DNA of 64,000 bases from Bradyrhizobium sp. Arg816 (GTDB lineage: Bacteria; Pseudomonadota; Alphaproteobacteria; Rhizobiales; Xanthobacteraceae), in contig NZ_JAPRAQ010000016.1 in the NCBI RefSeq assembly GCF_029989365.1, positions 1-64,000 on the forward strand, given 5' to 3'. A program made the translations under genes and the position numbers. The number at the start of each line of letters is the position of its first letter. The first letter of the stretch is position 1. Under the pieces are notes generated by a model. The model was not told the origin of the DNA and made no database searches. It saw nothing but the letters and a program-made list of their open reading frames with translations. This document shows positions 9,061 to 17,502 of this stretch, piece after piece.

Positions 9061-10371
9061 ATGACGACCTCGCCTCACGCGACCTCGCCCCCCGCCTCAG
9101 CGCCCCCTCACCTCGCCATCGTCCTGTTCTCGCTCGCGATGGGTGGCTTTGCGATCGGAACCACCGAATTCGCATCGATGAGCTTGCTGCCGTTCTTCGC
9201 TGCCGACCTCGGGATCGACGAGCCGGCCGCGGGGCACGCGATCAGTGCCTACGCGCTCGGCGTGGTGCTGGGCGCGCCGCTGATCGCCGTGCTTGGCGCG
9301 CGGTTCGCCCGGCGCACCCAGTTGCTGGCCCTGATGGCCGTGTTCGCGCTCGGCAACGCGCTCACCGCGCTCGCGCCGGGCTTCGGCTGGATGATCGCGG
9401 CGCGATTTCTGTCGGGATTGCCGCACGGCGCCTATTTCGGCATCGCCGCGCTGGTCGCGGCCTCGCTCGTTCCGCAACACCGCCGCTCGCAGGCGATCGG
9501 CCAGGTGATGCTCGGCCTGACCTCTGCCACGATCATCGGTGTGCCCTTGGCCAATCTGATCGGCCAGGCGGTCGGCTGGCGCGCGAGCTTCGGCCTCGTA
9601 TCGTTGCTGGCGTTGATCACGGTCCTGCTGTGCGCTCTGTTCGCGCCGCGCGACCAGGGCGGCCAATCGGATCCGCGGCGAGAGCTTGCGGCGCTCAGAA
9701 GCGGCCGCGTCTGGATCACGCTCGCGATCGGCGCCATCGGCTTCGGCGGCATGTTCGCCGTCTACACCTATCTCGCTACGACCCTGATCGAGGTCACCAA
9801 GGTCAGCCCCGCGGTCATTCCGTTCTTTCTCGCCGTGTTCGGCATCGGCGCCACGCTCGGCAATCTGTTCGTGCCACGCTTTGCGGACCGCGCGCTGATG
9901 CCGACGGCAGGCGTCATCCTGCTGTTTTCAGCGGGCGCGCTCTCGGTGTTTCCGCTTGCCGCCGGCAATCCCTGGCTGCTGGCGGCCGACGTCTTCGCGA
10001 TCGGCGCCAGCGTCTCGCTCGGAGCCGTCCTGCAGACGCGGCTGATGGACGTCGCAGGAGACGCACAGGGGCTCGCTGCTGCGCTCAACCATTCGGCGTT
10101 CAACACCGCCAATGCGCTCGGCCCGTTCCTGGGCGGCCTTGCCATACGCGAGGGGTTGGGCTGGACCTCCACCGGTCCCGTCGGAGCCGCGCTCGCGCTT
10201 CTTGGCTTCCTGATCTGGATCGTCGCCTGGCGCGACACTGGGCCCGCGCCTGTCGAGATCACTCCAGCGAGCGACGGAGCTTCGCTGAAGAACGCTCCCA
10301 CGAGGCCGGCGCCACCGCTGGCGCCGGATGACCGAAGCCGTTCGGATGCCGTCAGGGATCCCGTGGCTTGA
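9061..10371 (+). CDS. MFS drug/sugar efflux transporter (AraJ/YdhP-like)
   Basis: This 436-residue, 12-helix inner-membrane transporter has typical features of the DHA1 proton-antiport group: GTTEFASMSLLPFFAADLG in helix 1 and LNHSAFNTANALGPFLGG in helix 11, both characteristic of AraJ/YdhP-type proteins. The substrate is not predictable; members export arabinose-related sugars, purines or drugs. ATG 9061 has AGGA seven bases upstream; earlier in-frame starts would add a polar segment that is not family-like. A Pro-rich cytoplasmic tail follows the last helix. It stands alone, convergent with the HD-domain gene. Confidence 0.9.
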   Translation: MTTSPHATSPPASAPPHLAIVLFSLAMGGFAIGTTEFASMSLLPFFAADLGIDEPAAGHAISAYALGVVLGAPLIAVLGARFARRTQLLALMAVFALGNALTALAPGFGWMIAARFLSGLPHGAYFGIAALVAASLVPQHRRSQAIGQVMLGLTSATIIGVPLANLIGQAVGWRASFGLVSLLALITVLLCALFAPRDQGGQSDPRRELAALRSGRVWITLAIGAIGFGGMFAVYTYLATTLIEVTKVSPAVIPFFLAVFGIGATLGNLFVPRFADRALMPTAGVILLFSAGALSVFPLAAGNPWLLAADVFAIGASVSLGAVLQTRLMDVAGDAQGLAAALNHSAFNTANALGPFLGGLAIREGLGWTSTGPVGAALALLGFLIWIVAWRDTGPAPVEITPASDGASLKNAPTRPAPPLAPDDRSRSDAVRDPVA

Positions 10372-10379
10372 GCGGCAGC

Positions 10380-11018
10380 TCAGCTCTGCCAGGGCGTATT
10401 GCGGATGCGCGTACACGCGTTGGGCTTGCGGAAGCTGGGATCGTGATCCTCGATGTAGTCGAAATTCACCGTCCCAAACGTCGTCTGGGGTTTCTTCAGG
10501 GCTGAACAGGTCTGCACCTTCAGGAACTCGTTCTTGAAATCACCGCGCGGAAACGCCGATATCACCTGGTCGCGCTGCTCCGGCGTGTAGTCGTCATAGC
10601 CAACGCCCACGACATCCACCAGGACGCCTGCGTTCGTCAGGGCGATTTCCGGCCTCATATGTTGCGGGATGCCGGGGGTGGTATGCAATGCGATCGCTTC
10701 CCACACCAGATCGGCCTGCGGCTCGGCAATGCCGCGCGCGCGGAGGAAGTCGCGCGCGGCGTCGGCCCCGTCGACCTCAAATCGTTTCGTCGCCGTATGG
10801 TAATGATCGACAAGGCCGAGGTCGTGAAACAGCGCCGCGACATAGAGCAGTTCGGCATCGAATTTCAGCTTCTGACGCAGCCCCTTCATCGCGCCGAACA
10901 CGTAGACGCGAACCGAATGGTTGAACAGCAACTCGTCTTCGTAACTGCGCACCAGCTCGGTGGCTTCGCGCGCCAGCTTGCTGTCGGGGATTTTGACGCC
11001 GGAAATCACGCTCGTCAT
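10380..11018 (-). CDS. HD-domain hydrolase, cyanamide-hydratase-like
   Basis: A 212-residue metal-dependent HD-fold protein. The metal-binding set is visible: H34 (FNHSVRVY), H65-D66 (ALFHDLG), and H112 (ALHTTPG). FNHSVRVYVFG and the HTTPG segment are typical of the group that includes fungal and bacterial cyanamide hydratases, which convert cyanamide to urea; the exact substrate here is inferred. ATG 11018 is chosen because AGGAG lies 7 bases upstream. The gene is 50 bases downstream of the AhpD-like gene on the same strand, and both probably form one transcript facing a divergent MocR regulator. Confidence 0.8.
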   Translation of the reverse strand: MTSVISGVKIPDSKLAREATELVRSYEDELLFNHSVRVYVFGAMKGLRQKLKFDAELLYVAALFHDLGLVDHYHTATKRFEVDGADAARDFLRARGIAEPQADLVWEAIALHTTPGIPQHMRPEIALTNAGVLVDVVGVGYDDYTPEQRDQVISAFPRGDFKNEFLKVQTCSALKKPQTTFGTVNFDYIEDHDPSFRKPNACTRIRNTPWQS

Positions 11019-11068
11019 TTTCAAGCTCCTGCTTTGCATCTGTTTCGGCCGATGCCGTTCTTGGGCCG

Positions 11069-11530
11069 TCAGGCGGCCTTCTCGACGGCGGCCTGCGGCG
11101 TTCTACGGAAGCTGATCGCCATGCGATTATACGTGTTCATCAGACCGATCGCGATGGTGAGGTCGACGAGCTCACGCTCCTCGAAGACCGCGCGCGCGGC
11201 TTCATAGGCCTGATCCGGCACGCCGGTATCGGCGACGCGGGTCACCGTTTCGGCCCATGCGAGGGCGGCGCGCTCGCGCGCGTCGAACAGATTGCCGGCT
11301 TCCTCCCACGCCTGCAGCAGCGCGAGCTTTTCGATCTTCACCCCACTCTTGAGCAGATCGCGCATATGCATGTCGAGGCAATAGGCGCAGTTGTTGATCT
11401 GGGATACGCGCAGGTAGACGAGGTTGACCAGCGCCACTGGAAGATTGCTCTGCATGATGTAGCCGTAGACGCCGCCCAACGCTTTCACGCCGGCCGGCGC
11501 GATACGGTCGTAGTCGAGACGCTTGGTCAT
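11069..11530 (-). CDS. AhpD-like / carboxymuconolactone decarboxylase family protein
   Basis: A 153-residue protein with the AhpD-type redox motif CAYCLDMH (C48-x2-C51-x3-H55). Proteins of this fold reduce peroxiredoxin partners or act as small alkylhydroperoxidases. ATG 11530 has AAGGAG about 8 bases upstream. It leads a probable two-gene operon with the HD-domain hydrolase and diverges from the MocR-type regulator; this arrangement is common for AhpD-like genes. Confidence 0.88.
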   Translation of the reverse strand: MTKRLDYDRIAPAGVKALGGVYGYIMQSNLPVALVNLVYLRVSQINNCAYCLDMHMRDLLKSGVKIEKLALLQAWEEAGNLFDARERAALAWAETVTRVADTGVPDQAYEAARAVFEERELVDLTIAIGLMNTYNRMAISFRRTPQAAVEKAA

Positions 11531-11578
11531 TGTCCTGCTCCTTGATGATCGATGCCCGGCCCTAGTCTCCCCCCATAG

Positions 11579-11642
11579 ATGCCCCTGCCATGGTCCACAG
11601 AAAAGCACCAAGAACGCACGAAACTCGTGTACCAAGGGGCAT
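11579..11642. promoter_or_regulatory. Candidate operator region between AhpD-like gene and mocR-type regulator
   Basis: The 110-base divergent spacer holds two symmetries: ATGCCCCT (11579-11586) with its exact complement AGGGGCAT (11635-11642), and CACGA-AAC-TCGTG (11617-11629). MocR regulators usually bind repeats in such spacers and control both directions, so one of these may be the operator. Confidence 0.35.
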
Positions 11643-13050
11643 GACCAAACCGCTGCGGCTGGAACTGGATCGCTCTGCGAAGACGCCGCTGGCCGAGCAG
11701 ATCCATGGGGGCATCAGGGCCGCCATCTCGAGCGGCGTGCTCGCACCCGGAGCGCGCCTGCCCTCCTGGCAGGATCTGGCAGCCCAGCTTGGCGTCGCGC
11801 GGGGCACCGTGCGCGCGGCATATGAAAAGCTGGCCTCCGCCCAACTGATCGTCGCGTCACGCGCAACTGGAACGCATGTCGCGGATCGGCCGTCCTTTCC
11901 CGTTCGGAAGGACAAGGCCCCGGCCCCCGGCTCGTTCATGGAGATGTACCAGGAGCTCACGGCGGGGCCGGCGATCTTCCAGATGGGCGTGCCTGCGCAA
12001 GAGACTTTTCCTGCCACGCTGCTCGCAAGGATGCGCGCGCAGGCGGTTCGCGTCGAAATGAGCGCGCCGGCGATCTATCCGGATCCGCGCGGCGAGCTCG
12101 ACTTGCGACGCGAGATCGCAGCCTACCTTGCGCTGGCGCGCGGGATCGAGTGCACGCCGTCGCAGATCATCATCACCAGCGGCTTCAGCGGCGGCCTCGG
12201 ATTGGCGCTCCGTGTCCTCGGCCCCGAGCCAAAGACGAAGGTCTGGGTGGAGAATCCGGGCTTTCCCTTCACGCGGCACGGTCTCGCGCTTGCAAGACTG
12301 TCGATCGCGCCGATCCCGGTCGACGCTGACGGCATCGATGTCGATTACGGCCTGAAACATGCTCCCGACGCCGCGCTCGTCGTCGTGACGCCCGGACAGC
12401 AGGCGCCACTCGGATCCACATTGTCGCTGGCAAGGCGTTCGCGCCTGCTCGACTGGGCCACCCGGCGCAAGGCGTGGGTGATCGAGGATGACTATCTCAG
12501 CGAGCTTCAGCTCAAGGGCCGGGCCACGCCGGCACTCGCCTCGCTCGATCGCGCGGGCCGCGTCATCCACATCGGCTCTTTCAGCAAGACCGTCACCCCT
12601 GCCCTGCGGCTCGGCTTTGTCGTTGCGCCGGCGGCTCTCGCATCGCGATTTGCCGAAGCCGCGGCTTGCCTCGCACCGGCGCCCGGGCCCGCGGTGCAGC
12701 TCGCCACCGCCGATTTCATGCGCGAGGGCCATTATCTGCGGCATCTCCGGCGCACGAAGCGGGTCTATGCCGCGCAAGGCGATGCGTTGCTGAAAGAGCT
12801 TCGGACGCGCACCGCCAACGTTGCGCTTGCCGGATTGGCCGCGGTCCTGCGACTGCCGGATGGAGCGCCCGATCTCGCCATCGCCAGGGAAGCGGCATCG
12901 TTCGGACTGGCGCCTACTCCGCTGTCGCTGTGGTATGCGTCCACGGCTTCGGCGCGCCCCGGTCTGTTGCTGGGTATCGCCACATCGCCGCAAAAGCGGA
13001 TCGAAGCGTCCTGCGACAGGCTCTTCGAAATCATCGATCGTCTGACGTGA
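11641..13050 (+). CDS. MocR/PdxR-type regulator (GntR winged helix fused to class I aminotransferase fold)
   Basis: A 469-residue protein. Residues 1-75 form a GntR winged helix (PLAEQIHGGIRAAISSGVL, LGVARGTVRAAYEKL). The rest is an aminotransferase fold with the PLP-binding Lys at residue 316 in HIGSFSKTVTPALRLG. MocR proteins are PLP-responsive regulators rather than enzymes. I place the start at ATG 11641, the last Met before the fold; AAGGGG is only one base away, so ATG 11590 (17 residues more) stays possible. It is divergent from the AhpD-like/HD operon and is its likely regulator. The effector is unknown. Confidence 0.88.
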   Translation: MTKPLRLELDRSAKTPLAEQIHGGIRAAISSGVLAPGARLPSWQDLAAQLGVARGTVRAAYEKLASAQLIVASRATGTHVADRPSFPVRKDKAPAPGSFMEMYQELTAGPAIFQMGVPAQETFPATLLARMRAQAVRVEMSAPAIYPDPRGELDLRREIAAYLALARGIECTPSQIIITSGFSGGLGLALRVLGPEPKTKVWVENPGFPFTRHGLALARLSIAPIPVDADGIDVDYGLKHAPDAALVVVTPGQQAPLGSTLSLARRSRLLDWATRRKAWVIEDDYLSELQLKGRATPALASLDRAGRVIHIGSFSKTVTPALRLGFVVAPAALASRFAEAAACLAPAPGPAVQLATADFMREGHYLRHLRRTKRVYAAQGDALLKELRTRTANVALAGLAAVLRLPDGAPDLAIAREAASFGLAPTPLSLWYASTASARPGLLLGIATSPQKRIEASCDRLFEIIDRLT

Positions 13051-13253
13051 CGAACGCCCGTGCAGGTCTTTCGAGAAAGCACGGCGTCACGTTCCGTGAC
13101 CCCGCAATCGCCGTTGGTGTGAATTTGCGTGATATAGCTGCGACGCGCCGCCCGACGCAATAACGCCGGCCGGCATGCCACCGAAAGTTGTATGCGCGCC
13201 GATCATCATGTAACGTCGGTGTGTATCTTCACCGCGCGTGGCCCAGTCGTTAC

Positions 13254-14525
13254 ATGCTTGCCCGTATTTTGTTTTTCGTGGCCATGCTGCTTCCATGCGC
13301 ACTGCATGCCGAGGAAACGCCTTCCGAAAAGGCCGGATTTGCGCGCAAGCTGACGATCTACCTTGCCAAGGGGGCACCGGACGCGTGCGGTCCTGGCTGC
13401 GACCGCTGGATCGCCATCGAGGGCGAGATCGATGGGGACGCCAGCCAGCGCATTCGCCGTTTCCTGGCCGGCGTCAAGGACACGCAACGTCCGATCTACC
13501 TTCATTCGCCCGGCGGGAACGTGGAGCAGTCCTACGTCATCGGCCGGCTGCTGCGCAGTCGCAAGGCGGTCGCCCGGGTCGGCCGGACGATCGCGACGGC
13601 GTGCGCCGCCGGCACGCAGGTGGACGCCGCATGCCTGAAGACCAAGGCCGCCGGCGGCGAGGTCGAGGCGGAGCTCACGACCTATCATGCGATGTGCAAC
13701 TCGGCCTGCGGCTACCTGTTTCTCGGGGCGACATCACGCGAGGTCGCTCCCGACGCCGCCCTGGCGGTCCATAACTCCAGGCTGGTCCTCGTCTTTCACG
13801 GGCATCCGGCGCCGCAGGCGGTCGCGGAATACAGGCAGCGCCGGATCGCGAACGCCGACCGCGACCGAGCTGCATTCATCGCGGCGATGGGGATCAGCCG
13901 CGAGCTCGACGGTCTCATCCGTACCGTGAAGTTCGAAAACCTGCATATGCTGACGCGACCCGAGCTCTATCGTTTCGGAATCGACACCCGACCGTTTGCC
14001 GAGGGGATGTGGAGGCTGGAGAAGGCAACGCGGCCGTTCATCAGCAAGATCGCAGTGATGAAGAAGGAGAGCGGCTCCTCGTTCCGAACGATGGAATGGC
14101 GCATGTTCTGCGAAACCAGGAATCGCATGCCGCTGATGTTCGCGGGCGAGATCGACGAGGCGAGCGTCGGCAAAAGTACGGTCATGATGACGGCAGACGC
14201 CGACAAGGACCAGGAAGCCGGAGGGTTTCCGGTGCGAGCCGCAAAGTACGAGATGTGGAGCGGCAGCATCGACCCTGACATGGTCAAGGCGATCATGGCC
14301 TCCCGCTCCCTCCATGTCCGGCGCACCACGCCGATGCCGGACGAAAAGGTGGACGTCGCGAAATTCGACATCGACCTGACGGGCCTGGCGTCGATGCGGA
14401 CTGAGCTTGCGGCGGCGTGCTCGTCAGTCGCGGCAAAGCCGAACGGTCCCTGGCCGGCGAGCCCTCGGCCAGCAATTCCGCTGCCGAACGTCACCGCACC
14501 GCCTTCGGCAGCGCCGTCGCCGTAA
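13254..14525 (+). CDS. Exported ClpP/crotonase-fold protein (COG3904-like)
   Basis: A 423-residue protein with a signal peptide (MLARILFFVAMLLPCALHA) and a domain resembling periplasmic ClpP-fold proteins: IYLHSPGGNVEQSYVIGRLLR (residues 81-101 region), MCNSACGYLFLGA with a candidate nucleophile Ser150 between two Cys, and ALAVH with a candidate His173. That is the order seen in serine peptidases of the ClpP/SppA fold. Activity is unproven. The C-terminal half is not recognised, and the last 30 residues are Pro/Ser/Ala-rich. ATG 13254 is chosen because it starts the signal peptide. It has no operon partner. Confidence 0.7.
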   Translation: MLARILFFVAMLLPCALHAEETPSEKAGFARKLTIYLAKGAPDACGPGCDRWIAIEGEIDGDASQRIRRFLAGVKDTQRPIYLHSPGGNVEQSYVIGRLLRSRKAVARVGRTIATACAAGTQVDAACLKTKAAGGEVEAELTTYHAMCNSACGYLFLGATSREVAPDAALAVHNSRLVLVFHGHPAPQAVAEYRQRRIANADRDRAAFIAAMGISRELDGLIRTVKFENLHMLTRPELYRFGIDTRPFAEGMWRLEKATRPFISKIAVMKKESGSSFRTMEWRMFCETRNRMPLMFAGEIDEASVGKSTVMMTADADKDQEAGGFPVRAAKYEMWSGSIDPDMVKAIMASRSLHVRRTTPMPDEKVDVAKFDIDLTGLASMRTELAAACSSVAAKPNGPWPASPRPAIPLPNVTAPPSAAPSP

Positions 14526-14907
14526 GCGCAGGAGCGCAATTCGAAGGCCCGTGGCATAACGTAGCTTCACTCTGGGGCCGTTGCTGACTTCGCCTGCACC
14601 ACCTCGGAAATACGCATTGGGCCCACGAGCGGATCTGTACGCCACCGGCTGAATGGACGAACCCGTCACCTTAAGGAGAACTCAGGGAACAAGCACCGCT
14701 GGCATTAATCCTGTCGGCAGCGGTACAAACTGATTCTGCTGCCCCCGAGCCATCGCCAGGATCGCCAATGCAATTGCAAGGACCGCCAAGAGTCTGGCCA
14801 TCAATCAAATCCGCTGAAGATCTTGTTGGTACGTACGAGATGATCTTGGCTTTGCGCTCCTTTGGAAAGGCAATCGTTCGACAGCGACTGGGATCGACCG
14901 GTCACAA
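14526..14907. other. Spacer downstream of the ClpP-fold and metallopeptidase genes
   Basis: This 382-base convergent spacer holds one candidate small peptide gene on the minus strand (14682-14801, listed separately). The remainder shows no gene, terminator or clear repeat. Confidence 0.4.
14682..14801 (-). CDS. Possible small exported peptide, 39 residues
   Basis: ATG 14801 opens a 39-residue frame: a short signal-peptide-like N-terminus (MARLLAVLAIALAILAMARG) then a 19-residue polar and Pro-containing tail ending in TGA at 14682. The hydrophobic N-terminus is unlike random translation. The ribosome site is weak (GCGGA about 9 bases upstream), and there is no recognised family, so this is tentative. 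It lies 106 bases downstream of the metallopeptidase gene on the same strand. Confidence 0.3.
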   Translation of the reverse strand: MARLLAVLAIALAILAMARGQQNQFVPLPTGLMPAVLVP

Positions 14908-15492
14908 TCAATACATGCATGCCGAAGAAACCAGCACCGTGAACATGTCGACGTCGAACTCGCTCTCCAGGCTAAGTCCGAACCGCTCCAGCCATTTATC
15001 CTGAGCCAGGTAGGCCAACTTCTCTCGCGCCTGTGGGCAATCAAATTTGAGCCTTCCAACATTCTGAAGGTGATGGACCATTTCGTGTACCAGGACCGAT
15101 TGGTCGGTCGGCGAAGTGCCGCCCCAATCATCAGGAAGCAGGATCGTTCTCGTCTCGTTGTCGTAAAGTGCCACAACCCCGCGCTGCCCATCGCTTTCCA
15201 TGAAGCCTTGCGAAAAAGTACGGTCTCTTGCGCGCAACCTCGCAAGCTCCATCTTCGACGCAAATTCAACGACGGGACGCTGTTTGATGGCAGGCAGGTC
15301 GAAATTCGATGAGAGCCAAGTCACAATGTCATCGAACTGGGCTTCCGCAAGTTGCGCTGCATCGGAATGCAACGAAACCGAACGCGACTTGGCGGACGCG
15401 CTGCGCTCCGAAGCATATTCGCAATCGGCTTTGGTGGACGTGGCTAACGTTAGGGAAGCTATCGCCGCGACCAAGAGGAATTGCTTGAACAT
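14908..15492 (-). CDS. Exported zinc metallopeptidase-like protein (HExxH; DUF6647-like)
   Basis: A 194-residue protein with a signal peptide (about residues 1-22) and a zinc-peptidase signature HEMVHHLQN at residues 136-144: two His ligands and catalytic Glu137. The downstream segment REKLAYLAQDKWLERFG may supply the third ligand. It belongs to a group of small secreted putative peptidases of unknown target. The region between 30 and 60 is low-complexity and Ser/Ala-rich. Base composition is lower in GC than the housekeeping neighbours, consistent with accessory origin. Confidence 0.75.
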   Translation of the reverse strand: MFKQFLLVAAIASLTLATSTKADCEYASERSASAKSRSVSLHSDAAQLAEAQFDDIVTWLSSNFDLPAIKQRPVVEFASKMELARLRARDRTFSQGFMESDGQRGVVALYDNETRTILLPDDWGGTSPTDQSVLVHEMVHHLQNVGRLKFDCPQAREKLAYLAQDKWLERFGLSLESEFDVDMFTVLVSSACMY

Positions 15493-15718
15493 GACCCTCT
15501 CCTCAGAGGCTGTTCGAAAAGAAACTCTTCAAAAAATCAGTCGGCCGTTGAATGGCTGGAACATAGCATTCGCCTGGCGACGTCGTTGTGAACCCATTCA
15601 CATCCAAAGAACTCACAACGCCGGTCACATGCTGGTGAGCGGCGCGCCTCGTACTTGCTTCCTTCAGGTGATGTTGAGAACTATTGCGAGCAGAGCTCCA
15701 TCGCCCGCTCTTCTTGAG

Positions 15719-16180
15719 TTACTTTGCGGCCTGCTGCGGCTGGGGTGGCGGCGGTTTGGGGACCGACGTCAGCATGCGAATCTTCCATTGCCCGTCCTCA
15801 CGAACATCGAGAGCGGTCCAAACAACGGTGAAGTCTATGGGAGCGCCTGTCTCGCTGCTGCCAGTCACGCGAGATTCGCCGGTGACCAGAGCCATGTTTT
15901 CTGACAATGGCTGAACCTCGGTCGTCTTGACCTCGAGGCGACTAACTCCCGCCTTGAAAGCGTTCTCATAGTATCTGGTATTGTCCACTACGCCGTCTTC
16001 AGTCACTCGCATATAGTTCTTGGTATAAAGCGTAGTAATGCCGGCGGCGTCCTTGTTGCTGAAGTATTGCTCGTATGCTGAACCTATCTTTCCAACTTCC
16101 TCCTTGAGATTTTGATCTGACGCAGTCGCGGGAATTGCAGATAGTAACAGCGAGATAAATACAGCTCCAAATCTGCGCAT
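15719..16180 (-). CDS. Exported NTF2-like protein (DUF4440/SnoaL type)
   Basis: A 153-residue protein with a cleavable signal peptide (MRRFGAVFISLLLSAIPATASD) and a compact alpha+beta domain typical of the NTF2-like superfamily: an N-terminal helix (GSAYEQYFSNKDAAGITTLY), then strands with GESRVTG and FTVVWTALDVREDGQWKIRML. The fold binds small ligands or acts as a minor isomerase or hydratase. No catalytic residues can be assigned. The C-terminus is PKPPPPQPQQ, an exposed proline tail. It stands alone between two other small exported proteins on the same strand. Confidence 0.7.
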   Translation of the reverse strand: MRRFGAVFISLLLSAIPATASDQNLKEEVGKIGSAYEQYFSNKDAAGITTLYTKNYMRVTEDGVVDNTRYYENAFKAGVSRLEVKTTEVQPLSENMALVTGESRVTGSSETGAPIDFTVVWTALDVREDGQWKIRMLTSVPKPPPPQPQQAAK

Positions 16181-16269
16181 GATGTCACTCCCTACTGTTG
16201 ATACCTCGCCAGCCGAGAGGTCGCGCCTTTGCGGACCCCACTGTTTGCTCGAACTTTATTGGTTCGTCT

Positions 16270-17013
16270 TCATGGTGGCAGCAGAGCGGCCGCGATTCCG
16301 CCGCCAGGGTCAGGCGGCCGCACGAACAGAAAGCGGGAGGTCGCCGGTATTTCCGCGTCATCTCTGCCGTCCTGGCCGATCAGGATCAATCCGGCTCCGC
16401 CGTTTGCCACGTTGAAAACCACCGGCTCTCCGCTCCACGTCTTGATTGGCTGCATTCCCACGATGAGGAATTCGCCCATGGGCTGATCAAGATATTGAAG
16501 GCGCAATTGGGGACCGACCTCCGCTGCCGCAAGTTCAAAGCCGAGCTGTCGGGCCCGCGCGTAAATGACGGCCAGAGGCACGCTATCGGTTTTAAAGCCG
16601 AGCTCGACAGCGGATACCGCCACAAGCGCCACGTCTATCTTGTTGGCACTGACGGTGAAGGCCGGTCGAGCCAGAACTTCCGCGGCCAGCCCACCGATAT
16701 TGCAACCTACGGCATCCAATGCATTGCGCAACGCAATGGAGTTGCCAAAGGTGCCGACTGCAATCGTCCTCCATGTCGAAACATCGCGGGCGGCCCCGAT
16801 GAGTTTTTGCGGCAAATCAACCGCACGAACTTTGCCGAGCTTCAGTTGATTCTGTAACACGTCGCGCGCCGAGCATTGTCCCCACGCCTCGGGCGCGACC
16901 TGAAGCAGGGAAGCGGCACAGAGCAATGCAACCATCAGACAATGCCTGCCCCGCCCCGCGATGGGATGGTGATTTGGTGCGGCACGATCCGCATGGCTCG
17001 TCAGAATGCACAT
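16270..17013 (-). CDS. Exported protein of unknown function
   Basis: About 247 residues if started at ATG 17013. A basic segment (AGRGRHCL) precedes a hydrophobic stretch (MVALLCAASLLQVAPEAWG), so it should be secreted; alternative starts are 17097 and 16935, and none has a strong ribosome site. The mature part mixes helices and strands (VALVAVSAVELGFKTDSVPLAVI, EFLIVGMQPIKTWSGEPVVFNVANGG) and ends in a Pro/Gly tail. I recognise no family. Base composition and regular hydrophobic pattern support coding; the antisense frames look like shadows. Confidence 0.5.
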   Translation of the reverse strand: MCILTSHADRAAPNHHPIAGRGRHCLMVALLCAASLLQVAPEAWGQCSARDVLQNQLKLGKVRAVDLPQKLIGAARDVSTWRTIAVGTFGNSIALRNALDAVGCNIGGLAAEVLARPAFTVSANKIDVALVAVSAVELGFKTDSVPLAVIYARARQLGFELAAAEVGPQLRLQYLDQPMGEFLIVGMQPIKTWSGEPVVFNVANGGAGLILIGQDGRDDAEIPATSRFLFVRPPDPGGGIAAALLPP

Positions 17014-17502
17014 GTCGAAGATCGACTTGTTGCAAAGTTCGACTGAAAAAACCCGCCTCCGAGTCAATGGGAAGAACGGAGGCCCAATGAAAAACATTGT
17101 CCGACCGCACTCAAAAGGGGGGCCGGAGGCGGGGCACTATTGGCTCAAGTATTCCAATTTCAAATGAACGGGCGGCAGTCCGTAAGCCCGATCGCCCGTC
17201 GCATCAAACCGAAAACGGAATGACGTTGCTGAAACTAGCACCACGAGTCCGACGGTTCAATCTGCAACTCTGCCCACCAGCGTGCATAACGCGCTTCGCC
17301 GCGATCACATTCCTCGCGCCGTCGCGCGCCCGCCGGCCGCGCCCTCACCTGCATCGTCACTTCGTTTTTCACAGGGCAAAGTGACGATCCCCATGCCGGT
17401 CACAATCGGACGCACGTAGACGCCAGTGTATTCGCCGAGCCATCCTTGGGCGCGTTAAATGCGCTGCGCTTGCCTTGCTCCGCGGGGCTCCCTTGGCATC
17501 TG
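17014..17502. other. Spacer between the unknown exported gene and the DUF1254 gene
   Basis: Depending on the start chosen, 405-489 bases lie here without a supported gene. It is the 3' flank of the DUF1254 gene and the 5' flank of the exported unknown. Short frames on both strands lack ribosome sites and family features. Confidence 0.35.
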
